Positions 35,840 to 44,953 of a stretch of DNA of 64,000 nt are shown here, one piece after another. The notes under the pieces were generated by a model. It saw only the letters and a list, made by a program, of their open reading frames with translations, had not been told where the DNA came from and searched no databases. Within the stretch, counting starts at the first letter, position 1. Every line of letters starts with the position of its first letter. The stretch is from Herbiconiux flava. GTDB taxonomy: Bacteria; Actinomycetota; Actinomycetes; Actinomycetales; Microbacteriaceae. The stretch lies in contig NZ_JACCBM010000001.1 in assembly GCF_013409865.1 (NCBI RefSeq), positions 310,001-374,000 of the forward strand. Direction: 5' to 3'. A program made the position numbers and the translations under genes.

Positions 35840-36691
35840 TCAGTCGGCGAGCGGGGTCGGCGGCGACGCGATGGCCGCCGCGACGACGCGGGCCATGGGC
35901 TTGCGGATCATGTGGTCGCTCGCGGCGACGACGTGCGTGGTGACTCCGCGCATCCGCTCGATGATCGCCAGGTTGCCCGGCACGAGGAACTCGTCGAGCC
36001 GCCCGTAGACCACCTCGATCGGCCGCTCGACCCGAGCGAGGTCGCTGATCACCGTCTGCGACTCGATGCAGTTCTGCAGCGACTTCACGAACGGAGTCCA
36101 GTTCTGCTCGGTGATCTCCATCACGTGCTCCACCGGCAGCAGCTTCGACACGACGGCGGCCCGGGCGATCGTGAAGTCCTTGTTCGCGCGGAAGAACTGC
36201 AGCGCCTGCAGGTAGCCCGCCATCTGCAGCCGCACCCGCGGGTCGCCGATCTCGGCCGGAGACAGGTACACGGGCGGGCTGACCAGCACGAGCTTCGAGA
36301 TGTGCTCGAGATGGGTGGCGGCGTAGCGCGCGCCGATCAGGCAACCGAGCGAGTGCCCGACGAGCACGAACGGCTCGGCGAGATGCAGCGAGCGGATGGT
36401 GCGCGCCAGCGCCGCCACGTGCTCATGGAGCGTGTACTCGGAACCCTCGGGCTGGGGGCTGCCGCCGAAGCCGAGCAGCTCGATCGCGATCACGCGCTGC
36501 TGCGGCTCGACCAGCGGAATCACGAAGTGGAAGGTGGCCGCGCTCGAGGCGATGCCGTGCACCATCACGACGACGGGGCCCGGATGCTCGACCTGCGGTT
36601 CCCCGGTGTCGATCGCCACGTGCAGCAGTGGCGCCTTCGGGTCGTGCAGGCCCTCGCGCAGCCCCTCGATCAGATCGCCGACCCGGCCCAT
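35840..36691 (-). CDS. alpha/beta hydrolase
   Basis: 283 residues: VVMVHGIASSAATF oxyanion loop, GHSLGCLIG nucleophile elbow (Ser about 127), an acidic residue in YGRLDEFL and His in ASDHMIRKP near the C-terminus. About a third of the protein between them forms a lid. Start at the ATG 36691 (MGRVGDLIEGLREG); the upstream in-frame extension lies across a terminator hairpin and is rejected. No clear Shine-Dalgarno sequence. Substrate unknown. Confidence 0.82.
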   Translation of the reverse strand: MGRVGDLIEGLREGLHDPKAPLLHVAIDTGEPQVEHPGPVVVMVHGIASSAATFHFVIPLVEPQQRVIAIELLGFGGSPQPEGSEYTLHEHVAALARTIRSLHLAEPFVLVGHSLGCLIGARYAATHLEHISKLVLVSPPVYLSPAEIGDPRVRLQMAGYLQALQFFRANKDFTIARAAVVSKLLPVEHVMEITEQNWTPFVKSLQNCIESQTVISDLARVERPIEVVYGRLDEFLVPGNLAIIERMRGVTTHVVAASDHMIRKPMARVVAAAIASPPTPLAD

Positions 36692-36745
36692 GAGCCACCC
36701 CGCCCTCGTGTCGCGGGTGCGGCCCGGGTGGGCGCATCCGTCACC

Positions 36746-36792
36746 CCACTCTGCCCGCTCGGCGCGCGGGGCGCCAGAGCGGGCAGAGGTGG
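36746..36792 (-). terminator. long hairpin downstream of the alcohol dehydrogenase gene
   Basis: CTCTGCCCGCTC (36749-36760) pairs with GAGCGGGCAGAG (36777-36788); flanking CCA and TGG extend the stem past one unpaired base, and an inner GGCGC-GCGGG-GCGCC hairpin closes it. About 20 base pairs in all. Fits termination of the minus-strand adh. Confidence 0.75.
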
Positions 36793-36844
36793 GAGACACG
36801 GCCGGCGCCGCGGCGGGACGCCCGGACCGCGGCCGGCGTGCCGG

Positions 36845-37888
36845 CTACGCGAACGTCGAGGCGTCGATCACGAAGCGGTACCGCACGTCGGAGTTCAGCA
36901 CGCGCTCGTAGGCCTCGTTGATGTAGTCGGCCGAGATCAGCTCGGTCTCGGGCGCGATGCCGTGCTCGGCGCAGAAGTCGAGCATCTCCTGGGTCTCGCC
37001 GATGCTGCCGATTCCCGAGCCCGCGAAGGAGCGGCGGTTTCCGAACAGCGTGAACACGTGCAGCGGCAGGGCCTGGCCGGGGGCGCCGACGTTCACCATG
37101 GTGCCGTCGAGCGCGAGCAGCGACAGGTAGGCGTCGAGGTCGATGACCGCGCTGACCGTGTTGATGATCAGGTCGAAGGAGTTCTTCAGGTCGCGGAAGG
37201 TCGCCTCGTCCTTCGTGGCGTAGTAGTGGTCGGCGCCGAGCTTGAGCCCGTCGTCCTTCTTGCTCAGGGTCTGCGAGAGCACGGTGACCTCGGCGCCCAT
37301 GGCGTGGGCGATCTTCACGGCCATGTGGCCGAGCCCGCCGAGGCCGACGACGGCGACGCGCTTGCCGGGGCCGGCGTTCCAGTGGCTGAGGGGCGAGTAG
37401 GTCGTGATGCCGGCGCAGAGCAGCGGGGCGGCCTTCTCGAACGGGATCGACTCGGGCACGCGCAGCACGAAGTCCTCGACGACCACGACGTGGGTGGAGT
37501 AGCCGCCCTGCGTGATGGTGCCGTCGCGATCGACGCTCGCGTAGGTTCCGGTGTTGCCCTTCAGGCAGTACTGCTGCTGCCCGGCGAGGCAGTTCTCGCA
37601 CTCGCGGCACGAGTTCACCATGCAGCCGACGCCGACGCGGTCGCCGACCTGGTGCAGAGTGACGTCGGACCCGACCTCGGTGACGGTTCCGACGATCTCG
37701 TGACCGACGGTGAGCGGGTACTGCTGGGGGCCCCAGTCGCCGCGTACGGTGTGGATGTCGGAGTGGCAGATGCCCGAGTAGGCGATCTCGATCAGCACAT
37801 CGTTCGGGCCGAGGTCGCGGCGCTCGATGGTGGTCTTGACGAGCGGCTCGGTGGCAGAGGGGGCGGCGTAGGCGTTGACGGTCAGCAT
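36845..37888 (-). CDS. zinc-dependent NAD(P) alcohol dehydrogenase (YahK/CAD type)
   Basis: 347 residues of the medium-chain dehydrogenase family, reducing aldehydes or oxidising alcohols. Catalytic zinc: SGICHSD (Cys about 40), VGHEIVG (His-Glu). Structural zinc: CRECENC and QQYC (about 93-108). Cofactor loop [13 protein letters not shown] (about 178-190). The family prefers NADP(H) and aromatic/aliphatic aldehydes. AGGAGACCC before the ATG is a strong ribosome site. Confidence 0.92.
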   Translation of the reverse strand: MLTVNAYAAPSATEPLVKTTIERRDLGPNDVLIEIAYSGICHSDIHTVRGDWGPQQYPLTVGHEIVGTVTEVGSDVTLHQVGDRVGVGCMVNSCRECENCLAGQQQYCLKGNTGTYASVDRDGTITQGGYSTHVVVVEDFVLRVPESIPFEKAAPLLCAGITTYSPLSHWNAGPGKRVAVVGLGGLGHMAVKIAHAMGAEVTVLSQTLSKKDDGLKLGADHYYATKDEATFRDLKNSFDLIINTVSAVIDLDAYLSLLALDGTMVNVGAPGQALPLHVFTLFGNRRSFAGSGIGSIGETQEMLDFCAEHGIAPETELISADYINEAYERVLNSDVRYRFVIDASTFA

Positions 37889-37991
37889 GGGTCTCCTGTT
37901 CGGGTGGGCCCTTCCAGCATGACACCCTCTCCGGGCGCCCGCGCTCCTGACGGGGGGTCTACCGTGACCCCTCAGCGGCCCAGGACGACCG

Positions 37992-38056
37992 CTCAGGCCG
38001 AGCCCTCAGGCCGACCGCTCAGGCCGACCGCTCAGGCCGACTGCTCAGGCCGACTG
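37992..38056. repeat. five tandem 13-bp repeats at the 3' end of the VOC gene
   Basis: CTCAGGCCGAGCC, CTCAGGCCGACCG twice, CTCAGGCCGACTG twice, with a degenerate copy upstream. On the minus strand every unit holds TGA; because 13 is not a multiple of three, successive copies put stops in all three frames after the VOC gene. The rest of the 37889-38044 gap shows nothing else. Confidence 0.92.
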
Positions 38057-38581
38057 CGTGGCGGCCCACTCCGCGACGCGGCGCGCGCTCTCCTCGGGCG
38101 AGACGTCCTCGACGCGGGTCATGATCGACCAGCGCACCCCGAACGGGTCGACGATCGAGGCGAAGCGGTCCCCCGAGACGAAGGTGGCCGGATGCTCGCG
38201 CACGACCGCCCCGGCCGCCTCCGCCGCGGCGGCGACCGCGTCGACGTCGGGCCGGTAGAGCGCGAGCGAGAACGACGATCCCGTGGCCGGGTCGGGAGCG
38301 ACGAGGCCGTAGTCGGGCAGCGCGTCGCTCAGGGTGAGCTGCCCGGTGCCGAAGTCGAGCACGGCGTGGGCGACGAGCTCGGTGCCGTCGGACGTCGGGA
38401 AGCGGGTGACGTCGACGACGCGCGCGCCGAGCACGTCGCGATAGAACGCCAGCGCGGCCTCCCCGGGCGAGACCACGAGGTGCGGGGTGAGCGAGGTGGA
38501 GCCGTGCGGCAGGCCGCCGGTCGTGTGCACGCCGGTGGCCGCGATCGGGGTGGGGGTCGGGGTGGTCGTCTCATCGCTCAT
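38045..38581 (-). CDS. VOC family protein (glyoxalase/PhnB-like)
   Basis: 178 residues with a pair of VOC modules: STSLTPHLVVSPGEAALAFY at the start, DVTRFPTSDG, then DPFGVRWSIMTRVEDVS at the end, the PhnB pattern. A Thr/Pro-rich N-terminal tail of about 25 residues precedes it. Role unknown; members include bleomycin-resistance and dioxygenase proteins. The stop lies in the last copy of a 13-bp repeat. Leaderless: TAGCAT lies 6 nt before the ATG. Divergent from an AraC regulator. Confidence 0.8.
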   Translation of the reverse strand: MSDETTTPTPTPIAATGVHTTGGLPHGSTSLTPHLVVSPGEAALAFYRDVLGARVVDVTRFPTSDGTELVAHAVLDFGTGQLTLSDALPDYGLVAPDPATGSSFSLALYRPDVDAVAAAAEAAGAVVREHPATFVSGDRFASIVDPFGVRWSIMTRVEDVSPEESARRVAEWAATQSA

Positions 38582-38587
38582 GCCGCC

Positions 38588-38624
38588 ATGCTAGGAAGTA
38601 CGGCACAGCCGCGTCTTGTACAAG
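38588..38624. promoter_or_regulatory. VOC/araC divergent control region
   Basis: TAGCAT (38588-38593, minus) is the -10 of the VOC gene. The perfect palindrome CTTGTACAAG (38615-38624) lies midway to the araC gene; it could be an operator for either. Confidence 0.45.
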
Positions 38625-38660
38625 TGCGACAGTCCGACTCATTGCACAGAGGGGGGCCGG

Positions 38661-39458
38661 ATGCCCGAACCGCACTCGAAGGGGCACCTGAACCCCGGCG
38701 CGGCCGGGGTCGCCTTCGACCGCTTCGAGCTCGGCCCCGGTCTCGGCGAGCTCGTGCGTCACGTCTGGGTGGTGCGCTGGAGTCTGCCCGATGGGGTGGA
38801 GCTGCCGCAGCGGGTGCTGAGCTACCCGGCGGTGAACGTGGTCGTCGAGCCGCACCGCGCGGTGCTGGCAGGGCCCGATCCGCGGCTGTCGGTGCAGCGG
38901 CTGGCCGGAGCGGGCTGGGCGGTCGGCGTGCTGTTCCGCCCTGCTGCCGCGGTGGTGCTCTCCGACGGTCCACCCGCGGACGCCGTCGGGCGGGAGGTCC
39001 CCTACGCCGGGGGTCCGCTGCACGAGGTGCGCGCGCTGCTGACGGAGGCGCCCGCCGAGGGCGCCCGGCAGCGCCTCGTCGAGGTGCTGCGCCGCTGGCT
39101 GCTGCCCCTCGCCGACGGGGTGGACGAGCGCGGCCGGCTGGTGAACGCGGTGTGCCGGCGGGCCGAGGAGGACGCCACGATCCTCCGGGCCGCCGAGCTG
39201 GCCGAGCACGCGGGGGTGTCGCTCCGCTCCCTCGAGCGGCTGCTCCACGAGCGCGTGGGCGTCGGGCCGAAGTGGCTGGTCGAGTGCCGCAGGCTGCAGG
39301 AGGCCGCGACCCGGCTGCACGCGCATCCGGAGACCCCGCTCAGCGACCTCGCGGCTGAACTCGGCTACACCGACTACCCGCACTTCTCGCGCCGCTACGC
39401 CGCGGTGCTCGGCGAGACCCCCGACGAGACGCGGCGGGCCGGCCGCGCCGCGCGCTGA
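38661..39458 (+). CDS. AraC family transcriptional regulator
   Basis: 265 residues: an N-terminal sensing domain of the DUF6597 type (VRHVWVVRWSLPDGVELPQR) and two C-terminal HTH motifs (AELAEHAGVSLRSLERLLHE, then LSDLAAELGYTDYPHFSRRY). The ATG at 38661 has GAGGGGGG 4-5 nt upstream. Divergent from the VOC gene, which it may regulate. Its stop is followed at once by three 14-bp repeats. Confidence 0.87.
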   Translation: MPEPHSKGHLNPGAAGVAFDRFELGPGLGELVRHVWVVRWSLPDGVELPQRVLSYPAVNVVVEPHRAVLAGPDPRLSVQRLAGAGWAVGVLFRPAAAVVLSDGPPADAVGREVPYAGGPLHEVRALLTEAPAEGARQRLVEVLRRWLLPLADGVDERGRLVNAVCRRAEEDATILRAAELAEHAGVSLRSLERLLHERVGVGPKWLVECRRLQEAATRLHAHPETPLSDLAAELGYTDYPHFSRRYAAVLGETPDETRRAGRAAR

Positions 39459-39500
39459 CACGCCGGACGGGTCACGCCGGTCGGGTCACGCCGGACGGGC
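39459..39500. repeat. three tandem 14-bp repeats after the araC stop codon
   Basis: CACGCCGGACGGGT, CACGCCGGTCGGGT, CACGCCGGACGGGC fill the start of the araC/oxygenase gap. Confidence 0.88.
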
Positions 39501-39539
39501 CTGAGCCCGGCCACCGCACGACGGGCCGATCAGGCGATG

Positions 39540-40586
39540 TCAGCGCGCCGCCGCCGCCAGCACCCGCGCCGCCTCGCGCGCCGCCCCCGCATTGCTCACC
39601 CCGGCCCGCGACCCGGCGAGCTTCGCGGCGATGTGCTCGCCGACGGTCACGGGCTCGTAGAGGTTCGGATGCTCGGCCGAGACGCACGACGGCAGCGTCG
39701 CGATCACCGCGTCGACGTCGCCGTCGTGGAAGAACGCGGCCGACCGCCGGCGCTCGATCGTGCCGTCGACGATCGGGGGCTTCACTCGGTGCAGGGTCGA
39801 CATCCAGCGCTCGTTCGTCCAGCGGGCGGTGAGGTCGCCGAGGTTGATCAGCAGGGCGCCGTCGGCGGGGCTGACGTCGTTCCACGAGCCGTCGGCGCCG
39901 AGCACCTGCAGCCCGCGCACCTGGTCCGCCCAGAGCACGGTGACGATGCCGTAGTCGGTGTGCTCGCCCATCCCGGTGAGCTCGCCGTCGAGGTCGACGG
40001 TGCCGGGCGGGAGGGCGTAGTTGTTCATCCGCAGCACGTCGAGCGAGTGGCCCGTGAAGGCGTCGAAGAAGCCCGCGGGGAGGCCGAGGGCATCCGCGAA
40101 GATGTCGGTCATCGTGTTCGCCACCCGCTTGGCCTCGGCGAAGTAGGCCTGCACGCGCGGCTGGAAACCGGGCGCCGCAGACACCGGCCAGAGGTTCTCG
40201 GCGTAGTTCTCGGCGTCGAGCTCCACGCCCGGGTAGTCGCTCTGCGCGGCGCCGACGTTGAACGCCTCGAAGAAGTCGTTCATGCGGCTGGCCGACTCGA
40301 CGCCGAGGCTCAGGCTCAGCGACTCGGACTTCGGCGCCGAGTAGCCCCGGTTGACTCCGGGCGGCGTGCGGAAGGTCTTCTTCGTCTCGAGGTCGAGGGC
40401 GAAGAACTCGTCGAGCGCGTCGGCGAGCCCCCGCTGCACCACCGGGTCGATGCCGTGCCCGAGGATCTGGATGAACCCCACCTCGGAGCACGCGGCGTCG
40501 ATCGCTCGGGCGACGGCGGCGCGCTCCTCGGCGCTGCCGCCCGCCACGTAGGGCGCGATGTCGATGACGGGTACCTGGAACGTCAC
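39540..40586 (-). CDS. isopenicillin N synthase family 2-oxoglutarate/Fe(II)-type oxygenase
   Basis: 348 residues: DIOX_N domain (VPVIDIAPYV ... VGFIQILGHGI) and the double-stranded beta-helix with iron ligands His and Asp in GEHTDYGIVTVL (about 215-226) and His in STLHRV (about 270), then the Arg of RRRSAAFF that binds the co-substrate. Substrate unknown; true IPNS is less likely outside a beta-lactam cluster. A strong AGGAGG lies 6 nt before the GTG start. Between it and upstream DNA is a small hairpin (GGGCTC/GAGCCC, 40604-40619). Confidence 0.88.
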   Translation of the reverse strand: MTFQVPVIDIAPYVAGGSAEERAAVARAIDAACSEVGFIQILGHGIDPVVQRGLADALDEFFALDLETKKTFRTPPGVNRGYSAPKSESLSLSLGVESASRMNDFFEAFNVGAAQSDYPGVELDAENYAENLWPVSAAPGFQPRVQAYFAEAKRVANTMTDIFADALGLPAGFFDAFTGHSLDVLRMNNYALPPGTVDLDGELTGMGEHTDYGIVTVLWADQVRGLQVLGADGSWNDVSPADGALLINLGDLTARWTNERWMSTLHRVKPPIVDGTIERRRSAAFFHDGDVDAVIATLPSCVSAEHPNLYEPVTVGEHIAAKLAGSRAGVSNAGAAREAARVLAAAAR

Positions 40587-40698
40587 GGCGGGCCTCCTGC
40601 CTGGGGCTCTCGCGAGCCCGGGACCTCGAGGCTAGCGGCCCGCCGTTACGGGCGTGTTAAGCGCCCGGATCGTGCGTCGCCCGCGTCGGCGCCGTCGG

Positions 40699-40941
40699 TC
40701 AGAGGTTCGACTCGGGGCGGATCTCGTCGTACTCGTCCTGGTTCAGGATCTCGGAGACCTCGTGGAAGCGGTACTGCGCCGTCGCGGGGCCCTCGGCCTC
40801 GGGGGCGTCGGGCACGAGGGAGTAAACGACCTGGCCGTCGCTGTAGGGGAGCACGAGCTCCTCGGGCGCTCCGTCGTCGAGCGGGATGGTCTGGTCGTCG
40901 AGCGGGCCGCCGGAGAGGTGCGCGAGTGCGGGTGTAGTCAT
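40699..40941 (-). CDS. small hypothetical protein, 80 residues
   Basis: Acidic cytoplasmic protein ([40 protein letters not shown]) with no recognised domain. The predicted fold is mainly beta, then a short helix. Supported by a leaderless promoter (TACCCT, 6 nt before the ATG) rather than by similarity. No operon partners. Confidence 0.55.
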   Translation of the reverse strand: MTTPALAHLSGGPLDDQTIPLDDGAPEELVLPYSDGQVVYSLVPDAPEAEGPATAQYRFHEVSEILNQDEYDEIRPESNL

Positions 40942-40947
40942 GCGACC

Positions 40948-40953
40948 AGGGTA
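40948..40953 (-). promoter_or_regulatory. -10 hexamer TACCCT for leaderless 80-residue protein gene
   Basis: On the minus strand, 6 nt before the ATG at 40941. Confidence 0.5.
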
Positions 40954-41055
40954 CCCGGATGCCCGTGCCGGCCGCTCGCCGTCTGGGTGTCGCCTGGGCA
41001 TCCGGTGTGCGCCGGGCCGCGTTCGGGCACACTGGTCGCGAGCGAGGGGGTCGCG

Positions 41056-41967
41056 GTGATCGACAGCGGGGTGCAGGGGTCGGTGCGGATCGAGCCGCGC
41101 GGGCCGTTCTCGCTCGCGGCGGGCATCCGGTTCCTCGAGGGGTTCACGCCGGCGGCCCGCGAGGAGGTCGGCACCGAGACCCTCGACGTCGCGTTCGCCC
41201 TCGAGGGCTCGTGGCGCACGGTCGGCGTCTCGCTGAGCCAGGACGACGGCGGCACCGTGCGCGGCCGGCTGTTCGCGGAGCGGGCTCTCGGCCGGTCCGG
41301 GCTCTCGGCGGCCGCGGCGCAGCTGGCGCGCATCCTGGCGCTCGACGTCGACGGGAGCGGATTCGCCGACGTGGGCGAGCGCGACCCGGTCGTCGGCGCC
41401 CTGCAGCGGCGGTACCCGGGCCTGCGTCCCGTGGCGTTCTGGTCGTGGTACGAGGCGGGGGCCTGGGCGATCATCGGCCAGCGCACCCGGATGACGCAGG
41501 CGGCGGCGCTGAAGCAGCGGATGGCCACGGAGCTCGGCGAGACCGTCGTGGTCGACGGACGGCCACAGCAGGCCTTCCCGGCGCCGCGGGTGCTCGCCGG
41601 GCTGGAGTCGTTCCGCGGGCTGCCCGGGCCGAAGGTCGAGCGGCTGCGCGCACTCGGCTCGGCGGCGGCCGCGAACGTGCTCGACAGCGCGCGCCTTCGG
41701 GAGATGCCGCGCGAGGAGGCACTGGCCGCGCTGCAGGAACTGCCGGGGATCGGGCCGTTCTCGGCCGAGCTGATCCTGCTGCGGGGAGCCGGCGACCCGG
41801 ATCACGCCCCGGTGCACGAGGGGCGGCTCGCGCTCGCGGTGCAGCACGCGTACCGGCTGCCGGAGCCGCCGACGCCCGACGAGCTGACCGCGCTCTCCGC
41901 GGGGTGGGCGCCCTACCGCACCTGGGTCACGCTGCTGCTGCGCGTGGCGCTCGACGCGGACTCGTAG
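41056..41967 (+). CDS. AlkA-like 3-methyladenine DNA glycosylase
   Basis: Removes alkylated purines from DNA (family knowledge). 303 residues: an N-terminal strand-rich domain ([20 protein letters not shown]), then the helical glycosylase domain with [19 protein letters not shown] and the helix-hairpin-helix [19 protein letters not shown] (about 230-248), followed by DPDHAPVHE with the likely catalytic Asp. Start at GTG 41056, preceded by GAGGGGG at 7 nt. Convergent with tfoX (3 bp apart). Confidence 0.85.
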   Translation: MIDSGVQGSVRIEPRGPFSLAAGIRFLEGFTPAAREEVGTETLDVAFALEGSWRTVGVSLSQDDGGTVRGRLFAERALGRSGLSAAAAQLARILALDVDGSGFADVGERDPVVGALQRRYPGLRPVAFWSWYEAGAWAIIGQRTRMTQAAALKQRMATELGETVVVDGRPQQAFPAPRVLAGLESFRGLPGPKVERLRALGSAAAANVLDSARLREMPREEALAALQELPGIGPFSAELILLRGAGDPDHAPVHEGRLALAVQHAYRLPEPPTPDELTALSAGWAPYRTWVTLLLRVALDADS

Positions 41968-41970
41968 GCG

Positions 41971-42300
41971 TCAGCGCGGGCGCACCGCCTCGGCGGCGAA
42001 CCGCGACCACAGCGCCGAGTGCTCGAGCGGCAGCGCCACCCAGTCCTTGAAGGGGCGGCCCTTCCCGCCGGGATCGAGCAGCCCGGCGCCCTCGACCGCA
42101 CGCGCCTCGGCGAAGGCCGGTGTGCCGGCGCCGAGCTTGAGCCCCAGGGCGTCGCCGTTCAGCACCGCGAACATCGTTCCCGCGAGGGTGAGGATCGGCC
42201 GGCCCATCATGCGTGAGCGAGCGATGCCCGGGTCGCCCAGCTCGGCCACCACGAGGTCGAGCGCCTCGAGGGCCTCCTGGGAGCTGACCGGCACCGCCAT
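41971..42300 (-). CDS. TfoX N-terminal domain-like protein
   Basis: 109 residues resembling the N-terminal domain of competence regulator TfoX/Sxy ([48 protein letters not shown]). Proteins with this domain alone are common in actinobacteria and have no proven role; competence is not implied. Leaderless: TAGCAT lies 6 nt before the ATG and its TAG is the amidase stop codon. Confidence 0.78.
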   Translation of the reverse strand: MAVPVSSQEALEALDLVVAELGDPGIARSRMMGRPILTLAGTMFAVLNGDALGLKLGAGTPAFAEARAVEGAGLLDPGGKGRPFKDWVALPLEHSALWSRFAAEAVRPR

Positions 42301-42306
42301 GCGGGC

Positions 42307-42312
42307 ATGCTA
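42307..42312 (-). promoter_or_regulatory. -10 hexamer TAGCAT containing the amidase stop codon
   Basis: The TAG stop of the amidase (42312-42310) is the first half of TAGCAT, 6 nt before the tfoX ATG at 42300. Confidence 0.55.
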
Positions 42313-43737
42313 CTCCGTGCTGCCATTCCGCGGCTCCGCCGGCGGCCGCTCGGCCAGCAGCAGCCCGGCCCGTTCGGCGAGCGCCGCCACCGCGAGCGTG
42401 GTGCGGTCGCCGAGGTAGGGCCCGACGAGCTGTGCGCCGACGGGCAGGCCCGAACGGCGGCCGAGTCCGACGGGGATCGCGGTCGCGGGGTTCCGGCCGA
42501 TGGTGGCCAGGCGACTCCAGTCGCCCACGAGCGACGACGGATGCGCCTGCCCGTCCACGTCGATCGTGCGCCGGGCGGCGGGCACCTCCGAGTGCTCCGG
42601 AGCGGTCGTCGGCACGATCGGGGCGAGCACGACGTCGATGCCGTCCGGGCGTCCGACCCCACGGAACAGCGCGCTCCACCGCTCGGTGACCGTTCGCTGC
42701 CTCTCCCAGGCCCGCCACACGTCGCCGATGCCCGGAAGGGGGTCGTCAGGGGCATCCGTCGCCGTGTTCGCCAGCTCGATCTGCTGCAGCAGCGCGAAGA
42801 ACTCCAGCGCCTCGGCCCCGGCGACGGGCGGATGCCCGAGCCCGACCAGCTCGCAGCCGGCCTCCTCGAGGCGCCCGGCGAAGGCACTGATCGCCTCGGC
42901 CGTCTCGGCGTCGACCGGCAGCTCCGGATCGCTCCACAGCGCGACACGCGTCCCCGCCAGGCCCGAAACGCGGGACGGCGGCAGCGCGAGGCGCCAGCCC
43001 CCGGCCTCCGGCTCGGCGGGGCCCGCGACGACGTCCATCAGCAGCGCGAGGTCGCGTGCCGAGCGGGCGAGCGGGCCCGACGCCGAGAGCGGGGGCTCGA
43101 GCATCCCGCCGCCCGGCCAGGGCAGGTGCCCGCGCTTGGACACCGTGCCCGTGCTCGGCCGGTGCCCGAACACGCCGCACCAGGCGGCCGGGATGCGGAT
43201 CGAGCCGGCGAGGTCGCTGCCCAGCTCGCCCGCCGCGAACCCCGCTGCCACTGCCGCGGCCGATCCCCCGGAGGAGCCGCCGGGGGTGCGGGTGAGGTCC
43301 CACGGGTTGGCGGTGCGTCCGAAGTCGTCGTTGGCCGACTGGCTGTCGGCGAGGAGGAGCGGCACGTTGCTCTTGCCGAGCATCACGGCGTCGGCGCCGC
43401 GGAGGCGGGCCACCGCCGGGGCGTCGTCGGCGGGCATCCGCGAGTCGCTGAGCCGGCCCTGGCTGGTGCGGAGGCCCCGCACGTCGAAGGAGTCCTTGAC
43501 CGTGACGGGCAGGCCGGCCAACGGGCCGAGCGGCTCCCCCGCCTCGCGGCGGCGGTCGATGTCGGCGGCCTGCGCCCTGGCGCCCTCGCCGTCGACGGTC
43601 ACCAGCGCGAGGAGCCCGGGGTTCTGCCGGCCGATCAGCGCGAGGTGCTCGTCGACCAGCTCGACGGCCGACACCTCCCGGCGCCGGAGCGCCCCCAGGA
43701 GGTCGTAGGCGTCGTACTCGTTCAGCGCTGCATCCAC
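42310..43737 (-). CDS. amidase signature family hydrolase
   Basis: 475 residues. The Ser-cisSer-Lys triad is visible: Lys in LPVTVKDSFDVRG (about 80), cis-Ser in GGSSGGSAAAVAAG (about 153-158), and the nucleophile in SDLAGSIRIPA (about 175-185). Family members cleave aliphatic or aryl amides, or act as GatA in the amidotransferase; the absence of gatB/gatC next door favours a simple amidase. Start uncertain: GTG 43737 has AGGA 5 nt upstream; GTG 43755 is also possible. Confidence 0.85.
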   Translation of the reverse strand: MDAALNEYDAYDLLGALRRREVSAVELVDEHLALIGRQNPGLLALVTVDGEGARAQAADIDRRREAGEPLGPLAGLPVTVKDSFDVRGLRTSQGRLSDSRMPADDAPAVARLRGADAVMLGKSNVPLLLADSQSANDDFGRTANPWDLTRTPGGSSGGSAAAVAAGFAAGELGSDLAGSIRIPAAWCGVFGHRPSTGTVSKRGHLPWPGGGMLEPPLSASGPLARSARDLALLMDVVAGPAEPEAGGWRLALPPSRVSGLAGTRVALWSDPELPVDAETAEAISAFAGRLEEAGCELVGLGHPPVAGAEALEFFALLQQIELANTATDAPDDPLPGIGDVWRAWERQRTVTERWSALFRGVGRPDGIDVVLAPIVPTTAPEHSEVPAARRTIDVDGQAHPSSLVGDWSRLATIGRNPATAIPVGLGRRSGLPVGAQLVGPYLGDRTTLAVAALAERAGLLLAERPPAEPRNGSTE

Positions 43738-43813
43738 CGCGCCATCCTGCCCCACGCGCGTTGCGCGCGTGTTTCGCGGCCCGCCCCGAGCGGCCGGCGT
43801 CGGCCCGCCGGCC

Positions 43814-44923
43814 TCAGGAGGCGTAGGCGCCCACGAGGCGCACCGCGCCGCCGTCGACGCCCTTGGCGCCCTGCTCGAAGCCGTCGGAGGCCGCGAAGGC
43901 GCGCTCGGCCGTCGAGACCGTGCCGACCGGCCAGGTGCGGATGCCCTCCGCCTCGATGGCCGCCGCGACGCCCGCTGCCGAGGCCGCCGAGACGACCGCG
44001 AAGAAGCCGATGCCGAGGTTCCAGGTGCCCTCCGCCGACTCCAGCGTGGAGCCCGCGAGCGAGGACAGCACGCGGAACACCGGCGCCGGCGACCACGTCG
44101 AGCGGTCGACCTCGACCCAGGCGCCGCGGGGCAGCACCCGCGCCAGGTTCGCCGCGATGCCGCCGCCCGTCACGTGCGAGAGCGAGTGGATCGCGCCCGA
44201 GAGCGCCGGCTGCGCGAGCACCCGCACGAGCGGTCCCGAGTACAGCCGGGTCGGCTCGAGCAGCACCTCGCCGACGACCCCGCCGAAGTCGGCCGAGTGG
44301 TCGGAGTAGGACAGCGAGGCGTCGGCGAGGATCTTGCGCACCAACGAGTACCCGTTCGAGTGCAGCCCCGACGACTCCAGCGCGAGCACCACGTCGCCGT
44401 CCCGCACCCGCTCGGCCCCGAGCAGCGCGTCGGCCTCGACCGCGCCCACCGCGGCTCCCGCGACGTCGTAGTCGTCATCGCCCATCAGCCCCGGATGCTC
44501 GGCCGTCTCTCCCCCGACGAGCGCCGTTCCGGTCTCGGAGCAGGCCGCGGCGATTCCCGCGACGATCGTGGCGATGCGCTCGGGCACCACCTTGCCGCAG
44601 GCGATGTAGTCGGTCATGAACAACGGCCGGGCCCCCACGACGACGATGTCGTCGACGACCATGCCCACCAGGTCCTGCCCGATGGTGTCGTGCTTGTCGA
44701 GGGCCTGCGCGATGGCGATCTTGGTGCCGACGCCGTCGGTCGAGGTCGCGAGGAGCGGATGCTCGAACTGCTTCAGTGCCGACACGTCGAACATCCCGGC
44801 GAACCCGCCCACGCCGCCCAGCACCTCGGGGCCGTGGGTGCGCTGCACCGCCGCCTTCATCAGCTCGACCGCGCGGTCGCCCGCCTCGGTGTCGACTCCG
44901 GCGGCGGCGTAACTGTTGCTCAT
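43814..44923 (-). CDS. purM: phosphoribosylformylglycinamidine cyclo-ligase (AIR synthetase)
   Basis: Closes the imidazole ring of purine precursors (FGAM to AIR). 369 residues with GVDTEAGDRAVELMK, ATSTDGVGTKIAIA, DLVGMVVDDIVVVGA, GGETAEHPGLM and HSLSHVTGGGIAANL. A GGGAG 9 nt upstream serves as a ribosome site; GAGAAT 6 nt before the ATG could alternatively act as a -10. Directly upstream (30 bp) lies the first wall-binding protease gene, an unusual neighbour for purM. Confidence 0.95.
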   Translation of the reverse strand: MSNSYAAAGVDTEAGDRAVELMKAAVQRTHGPEVLGGVGGFAGMFDVSALKQFEHPLLATSTDGVGTKIAIAQALDKHDTIGQDLVGMVVDDIVVVGARPLFMTDYIACGKVVPERIATIVAGIAAACSETGTALVGGETAEHPGLMGDDDYDVAGAAVGAVEADALLGAERVRDGDVVLALESSGLHSNGYSLVRKILADASLSYSDHSADFGGVVGEVLLEPTRLYSGPLVRVLAQPALSGAIHSLSHVTGGGIAANLARVLPRGAWVEVDRSTWSPAPVFRVLSSLAGSTLESAEGTWNLGIGFFAVVSAASAAGVAAAIEAEGIRTWPVGTVSTAERAFAASDGFEQGAKGVDGGAVRLVGAYAS

Positions 44924-44953
44924 GCGCTCATTCTCCCAGGCCGGGGCCCGGGA

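Noticed and set aside
37992..38056. CRISPR array
   Set aside because: Units are 13 bp with no spacers and no cas genes nearby.
35525..39358. 1277-codon open frame on the plus strand across the hydrolase, adh, VOC and araC genes
   Set aside because: Composition is that of frame-shadow sequence, and it runs through well-supported genes, terminator hairpins and repeats.
39540..40586. Beta-lactam biosynthesis gene
   Set aside because: Only the oxygenase family matches; no ACV synthetase or other cluster genes are present.
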